Below, one piece after another: positions 63,641 to 64,000 of a stretch of DNA of 64,000 nucleotides. The first letter of the stretch is position 1. Every line of letters begins with the position of its first letter. The DNA comes from Henricia sp. BOLD:AAB3569. Lineage: Eukaryota; Echinodermata; Asteroidea; Spinulosida; Echinasteridae. The stretch lies in contig JBBELK010000525.1 in NCBI GenBank assembly GCA_037783545.1, forward strand, positions 62,001-126,000, read 5' to 3'. A model generated the notes under the pieces. That model worked only from the letters and a program-made list of their open reading frames with translations, was not told the DNA's origin and searched no databases. The translations under genes were made by a program, and so were the position numbers.

Positions 63641-64000
63641 TTTCTTAACCCTTTTGTGTTGAACCCCCAAAATCAAAGATGTCTCTAAAAATGTGTGTAT
63701 CGAACATAAAAAGCCATGTAAAACAGTTACTATACTACTTATGGCAATGAGTGACCACTCAAAATGTAGGTACTCTCACCCGCTTTCAGATTATGTAAGA
63801 GGTTTAGAACATACCTTTTGGTTCAAGGGGTCACAGGGGTCAGAATTGTTACATAACTTGAAACCCTTAAATGTGGGCGTGGCCTTAATTAAGTACTAAT
63901 TACGTCGTAATTAGTGAATATTTTGTATGATTCTATCTTGCATCCTCAAGAGTACATCACTGGAAGTTTTTATACCAGTTTACAATCCCATGTGATAATA
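63641..64000. other. Non-coding end of window, nothing recognised
   Basis: No exon-like or repeat-family sequence was identified. Confidence 0.4.

Noticed and set aside
1..64000. CRISPR arrays, operons, prophage or bacterial mobile elements
   Set aside because: The window has spliced animal genes, LINEs and SINEs. Its direct repeats are minisatellites without regular unique spacers.

Overview
This is nuclear DNA from a metazoan. Its genes are split into small exons by large introns packed with transposon remnants. Content suggests a marine invertebrate, perhaps a deuterostome (echinoderm, hemichordate or cephalochordate): CR1/Jockey-like LINE fragments, tRNA-derived SINEs, very many short TTAA-flanked or fold-back DNA elements, and frequent acatgtac-type words. 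The species cannot be named from sequence alone. Only two cellular genes can be supported, and together their exons cover about 2.2 kb of 64 kb.

Gene 1 (plus strand, about 0.7-16.0 kb) is an ankyrin-repeat gene. Thirteen exons of 96-108 nt each encode one ankyrin repeat, all with phase-0 boundaries. Both gene ends are missing: the first exon seen is internal and the last seen ends in a good splice donor. Repeats 5 and 11, 6 and 12, and less clearly 2/8, 3/9 and 4/10, resemble each other, suggesting duplication of a six-exon block. The introns carry palindromic elements, a LINE 3' fragment split by a small DNA element, and nested MITEs.

From 16 to 42 kb no conserved exon was recognised. The stretch holds MITEs, fold-back sequences, a LINE fragment (22.2-22.7 kb), SINEs (25.9 and 29.7 kb), minisatellites (32.0, 32.2, 36.5-37.5 kb), a 1.2-kb tandem duplication (32.9-35.4 kb) and one 0.8-kb copy of a TTAA element that recurs at 52.9 and 58.5 kb.

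Gene 2 (minus strand, 58145 down to 42146) is a complete GET4 (TRC35) orthologue. Its eight coding exons join in frame to a 314-residue protein, close to the 327 residues of the human protein. GET4 works in the cytosolic BAG6-UBL4A-GET4 complex that hands tail-anchored membrane proteins to GET3/TRC40. Its seventh-exon splice donor lies at the edge of a minisatellite whose units repeat the exon-intron boundary. Intron 6 contains a set of DNA elements nested inside one another.

Upstream of GET4 (58.5-61.7 kb), a CR1/Jockey-like LINE with endonuclease and reverse-transcriptase sequence has inserted into a TTAA element. The last 1.5 kb holds a second, minus-strand LINE fragment. The two genes show no evident functional link. 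The strongest observations are the one-repeat-per-exon ankyrin array, the donor-site minisatellite in GET4, and the layered transposon insertions whose order can be read from interrupted copies.
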